From Lysobacterales bacterium (GTDB lineage: Bacteria > Pseudomonadota > Gammaproteobacteria > Xanthomonadales > SZUA-36), in NCBI GenBank assembly GCA_026193295.1, contig JAPHSB010000447.1:1-7514 (forward strand): DNA of 7,514 bases, given 5' to 3'. The first letter of the stretch is position 1; every line of letters begins with the position of its first letter. Below are positions 5,461 through 7,514 of this stretch, piece by piece. The notes below the pieces were generated by a model. The model was not told the origin of the DNA. It made no database searches and saw only the letters and a program-made list of their open reading frames with translations. Made by a program: the position numbers and the translations under genes.

Positions 5461-7208
5461 AATCCAGTATCCATGGAGTACTTGTGATGACGATCCTCAG
5501 CCTGCTTTCGCTTTCCTGCTCGGTGAACCCTGACCCGGACGCAGCCGGCAACCTTGTTTTCTCCGTCAAATTTGATGAAGCGCTGTCGCAGGACGCACAG
5601 GACGGACGCCTGTTGTTGCTGTTGGCGACGCACGACGAAAAGGAGCCACGGTTTCTGGTAAGTAATTCGGCCGATACGCAGTTGATCTTTGGCCGCAATG
5701 TCGAAAAATGGCAGCCGGGTGCGAGCGCTCTTGTCGACAGGTCGGCGATGGGCTACCCGCTGGCGGATCTTTCTCAATTGCCTGCCGGCCGCTATTACGC
5801 ACAGGCCTTGCTGAATCGTTACAAGGATTATCAGCTGGCCAATGGCAAGGTCGTGAGCCTTCCACCTGATCGCGGAGAAGGGCAGCAATGGAACCGGAAA
5901 CCGGGCAATTTCTACTCCGAGCCGGTCCAAATCGACATTGGAGAATCTGCATCCGGCACGTTCGAGCTGACGCTGGACCGGGTGATACCGGAAATCGCGC
6001 CCCCGGAAGACACCGAATTCGTCAAGCACATCAGAATGCGCAGCCGCTTGCTGTCGGAATTCTGGGGCGAGGATATATACCTGGGTGCCCATGTACTGCT
6101 GCCGAAAGGTTTCCAGGACCATCCGGAAGCGCGCTATCCGCTGATGATTTTTCATGGCCATTTTCCGGGTGATTTTGGCGGTTTTCGAACGGAACCGCCC
6201 GATCCTGACCTCGAACCTGATTACAGTGAACGCTTCGATGTTCACGGCTATAACATCATTCAGCAGCAGGAAGCCTATGATTTCTACCAGACCTGGATCG
6301 ACCAGGATTTTCCCCGTTTTATCGTCATCGAGATTCAGCATCCGACGCCATACTACGATGATTCCTACGCGGTAAACTCCGCCAGCCAGGGGCCTTACGG
6401 CGACGCGATAACCTATGAGTTGATACCGTATATCGAAGAGCAGTTCCGGGGTATCGGCGAAGGCTGGGCACGCTTCACTTACGGTGGTTCAACCGGTGGC
6501 TGGGAAGCCATGGCCGTGCAGATGTTTTATCCGGAGGAGTACAACGGGGCTTTCATCGCCTGTCCCGATCCCATTGATTTTCGCGCCTACCTGACGGTTA
6601 ACATTTACGAAGACAGGAATGCCTACTGGTACGAGAGCCAGTTTATGAAGCTGCCGAGGCCCGGTCACCGGGACTACCTGGGCAATGTCCAGGCCAGCAT
6701 GTATGACTTCAACAGGCTGGAGGCGGTATTGGGCGACAAGGGCCGATCGGGCCAGCAATTCGACATCTGGGAAGCCACGTTTTCACCGATGGGTGAAGAC
6801 GGCTATCCGGTCCGGCTGTGGGACAAGGAAACCGGCGAGATAAACCCCGAAGTTGCGGCGTACTGGAAAGAAAACTTCGATCTGCGCCATATCCTGGAGC
6901 GGGATTGGGCCACCCTGGGGCCCAAACTCGAAGGGAAACTGCATATCTATGCCGGTGACATGGACAACTTCTATCTCAACAACGCCGTCTATCTCACCGA
7001 GGCATTTCTGGAAAGTACCAGTGAGCCCTACTACGCCGGTGAGGTGGATTACGGCGATCGAGCCGAGCACTGCTGGAACGGGGACCATGAAAACGGCAAC
7101 CATATTTCGAGATTGCGCTACAACACACGCTTTGTTCCGAAGATTTTGCAGCGCATCGAGGAATCAGCTCCCGAGGGGGCTGATCTAAGCAGTTGGCAAT
7201 ACCCCTAA
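5457..7208 (+). CDS. Lipoprotein-type alpha/beta-hydrolase, putative esterase
   Basis: This 583-residue protein is predicted to hydrolyse an ester outside the inner membrane. Residues 1-21 are a signal peptide ending LSLSC, so Cys21 is a plausible lipid-attachment site, though the lipobox is not ideal (Ser at -3). Residues about 31-175 form an N-terminal beta-rich domain (LVFSVKFDEAL, LPAGRYYAQALLNRY) of unknown job. The esterase fold follows: YPLMIFHGHFPG (227-238) for the oxyanion-hole strand, the nucleophile elbow GGSTGG with Ser345, the acid in YAGDMDNFYLNNA (498-510; Asp501 or Asp503), and His538 in AEHCW. This is a full putative-esterase catalytic set, in a long version with an insertion of about 130 residues between elbow and acid. 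The start is supported by GGAG seven nt upstream. It is the third gene of the likely operon, 40 nt after the reductase gene. It resembles uncharacterised bacterial esterase-like lipoproteins. Its natural ester, or a peptidase or carbohydrate-esterase role, cannot be decided. Confidence 0.85.
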   Translation: MKSSIHGVLVMTILSLLSLSCSVNPDPDAAGNLVFSVKFDEALSQDAQDGRLLLLLATHDEKEPRFLVSNSADTQLIFGRNVEKWQPGASALVDRSAMGYPLADLSQLPAGRYYAQALLNRYKDYQLANGKVVSLPPDRGEGQQWNRKPGNFYSEPVQIDIGESASGTFELTLDRVIPEIAPPEDTEFVKHIRMRSRLLSEFWGEDIYLGAHVLLPKGFQDHPEARYPLMIFHGHFPGDFGGFRTEPPDPDLEPDYSERFDVHGYNIIQQQEAYDFYQTWIDQDFPRFIVIEIQHPTPYYDDSYAVNSASQGPYGDAITYELIPYIEEQFRGIGEGWARFTYGGSTGGWEAMAVQMFYPEEYNGAFIACPDPIDFRAYLTVNIYEDRNAYWYESQFMKLPRPGHRDYLGNVQASMYDFNRLEAVLGDKGRSGQQFDIWEATFSPMGEDGYPVRLWDKETGEINPEVAAYWKENFDLRHILERDWATLGPKLEGKLHIYAGDMDNFYLNNAVYLTEAFLESTSEPYYAGEVDYGDRAEHCWNGDHENGNHISRLRYNTRFVPKILQRIEESAPEGADLSSWQYP

Positions 7209-7233
7209 AAAAACCGTACCCGCGAATAGGACA

Positions 7234-7278
7234 GCGGTCTTTGATTGCGAGCGATTTTTGCGCTTACAAATAGACCGC
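7234..7278. repeat. Long imperfect hairpin downstream of the esterase gene
   Basis: GCGGTCT (7234-7240) is perfectly complementary to AGACCGC (7272-7278) across 31 nt. Inside, AGCG (7250-7253) pairs with CGCT (7261-7264) around an ATTTTTG loop, and further partial pairing lies between. The whole could fold as one arm of about 45 nt. No T-run follows on the plus strand, so it is not a clear intrinsic terminator for the esterase operon. Read on the minus strand, a T-run occurs only about 20 nt beyond it. It may be the end of a degenerate mobile element or an extragenic palindrome. Confidence 0.4.
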
Positions 7279-7490
7279 GCCAAACACCAGCACATTCATG
7301 TGAGTTTTTGATCCAGTCATGCTGTATCGACAGCAAAGGCCGCCGGCAAGTCTGCTTCCAGTGCGAGAGCAGCCATGAATCAACGCTGATTCATGGCACC
7401 GGTAGCTGCCATGGCTGCCTGACCAGTACGCCATCCAGGGGACCGCCGCTCTTCGACTGGAGGTCACCCCGTGCGAGGTTGCCCTGAAAC
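7279..7490. other. Non-coding, palindrome-rich tail of the window
   Basis: Short frames exist on both strands, but none has a convincing start, ribosome-binding site or recognisable domain. The sequence holds a strong hairpin at 7372-7397 and a short direct repeat (GCTGCC at 7405-7410 and 7414-7419). A decayed transposon end or an extragenic repeat cluster would fit, but no transposase motif or terminal repeat pair can be shown within the window. Confidence 0.4.
7372..7397. repeat. Perfect 11-bp hairpin
   Basis: GCCATGAATCA (7372-7382) and TGATTCATGGC (7387-7397) are exact reverse complements around an ACGC loop. The left arm region can also pair elsewhere: GCAGCCATG (7369-7377) is complementary to CATGGCTGC (7410-7418), so two mutually exclusive folds are possible. 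No T-run follows on either strand, which argues against an intrinsic terminator. Confidence 0.6.
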
Positions 7491-7514
7491 ATGGTTAAAG
7501 GAAACTGGAAAAAA
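7491..7514 (+). CDS. Possible first codons of a further gene, cut by the window edge
   Basis: An ATG at 7491 opens a frame encoding MVKGNWKK that runs off the window. A GAGG at 7475-7478 lies 12 nt upstream, a long spacing for a ribosome-binding site. Eight codons are too few to identify anything. Confidence 0.15.

Noticed and set aside
4703..6341. Two long minus-strand frames (4703-5698 and 5340-6341) opposite the reductase and esterase genes
   Set aside because: The plus-strand proteins here have intact catalytic motifs and ribosome-binding sites. The minus-strand translations show no domain and overlap each other.
7264..7467. Minus-strand 67-codon frame with four cysteines, considered as a transposase remnant or small zinc-binding protein
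   Set aside because: It would need a GTG start without a ribosome-binding site, the cysteine spacing fits no known finger, and the frame runs through the perfect hairpin at 7372-7397.
7491..7514. GTTAAAG near the window end considered as an integron attC core
   Set aside because: It does not match the GTTRRRY core at its last base, and no partner core lies upstream.

Overview
The window looks like chromosomal DNA of a Gram-negative bacterium, most likely a proteobacterium. Two of the four genes begin with lipoprotein-type signal peptides. One encodes a periplasmic-type PQQ beta-propeller dehydrogenase, and the protein sequences resemble families common in marine and soil Gammaproteobacteria. 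The species cannot be named from the sequence, and there is no rRNA, tRNA, CRISPR array or complete mobile element.

Layout: (1) Positions 1-82 hold a strong rho-independent terminator serving the minus-strand gene, plus two small palindromes. (2) Positions 83-1870, minus strand, encode a lipoprotein-type PQQ-dependent alcohol dehydrogenase-like enzyme with no haem domain. (3) Positions 1871-2462 form a 592-bp divergent intergenic region. It holds a candidate promoter and structured 5' leader for the PQQ gene, a stem-loop at 2182-2206, and a lower-GC stretch ahead of the next gene. (4) Positions 2463-7208, plus strand, hold three closely spaced genes: an APC-family permease, an aldo/keto reductase fused to a Rid (YjgF/YER057c) domain, and a lipoprotein-type alpha/beta-hydrolase esterase. 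The gaps are 5 and 40 nt. (5) Positions 7209-7514 are non-coding and rich in inverted repeats, with at most the first codons of a further gene at the edge.

The three plus-strand genes look like one transcription unit. By inference, the esterase acts outside the inner membrane to release a product, the permease imports an amine- or amino-acid-like compound, and the fused reductase/Rid protein handles a carbonyl and possibly a reactive nitrogen intermediate in the cytoplasm. The divergent PQQ enzyme would add periplasmic oxidation of an alcohol or aldehyde. No substrate can be assigned from the sequence. The PQQ gene is visibly richer in GC than the permease gene, so the two halves may have different histories.

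The most notable points are the reductase-Rid fusion, whose Rid half lacks the catalytic arginine of RidA deaminases; the PQQ enzyme, which lacks the vicinal cysteine pair usual in its family; and two tiny reading frames whose stop codons overlap the start codons of the permease and esterase genes.
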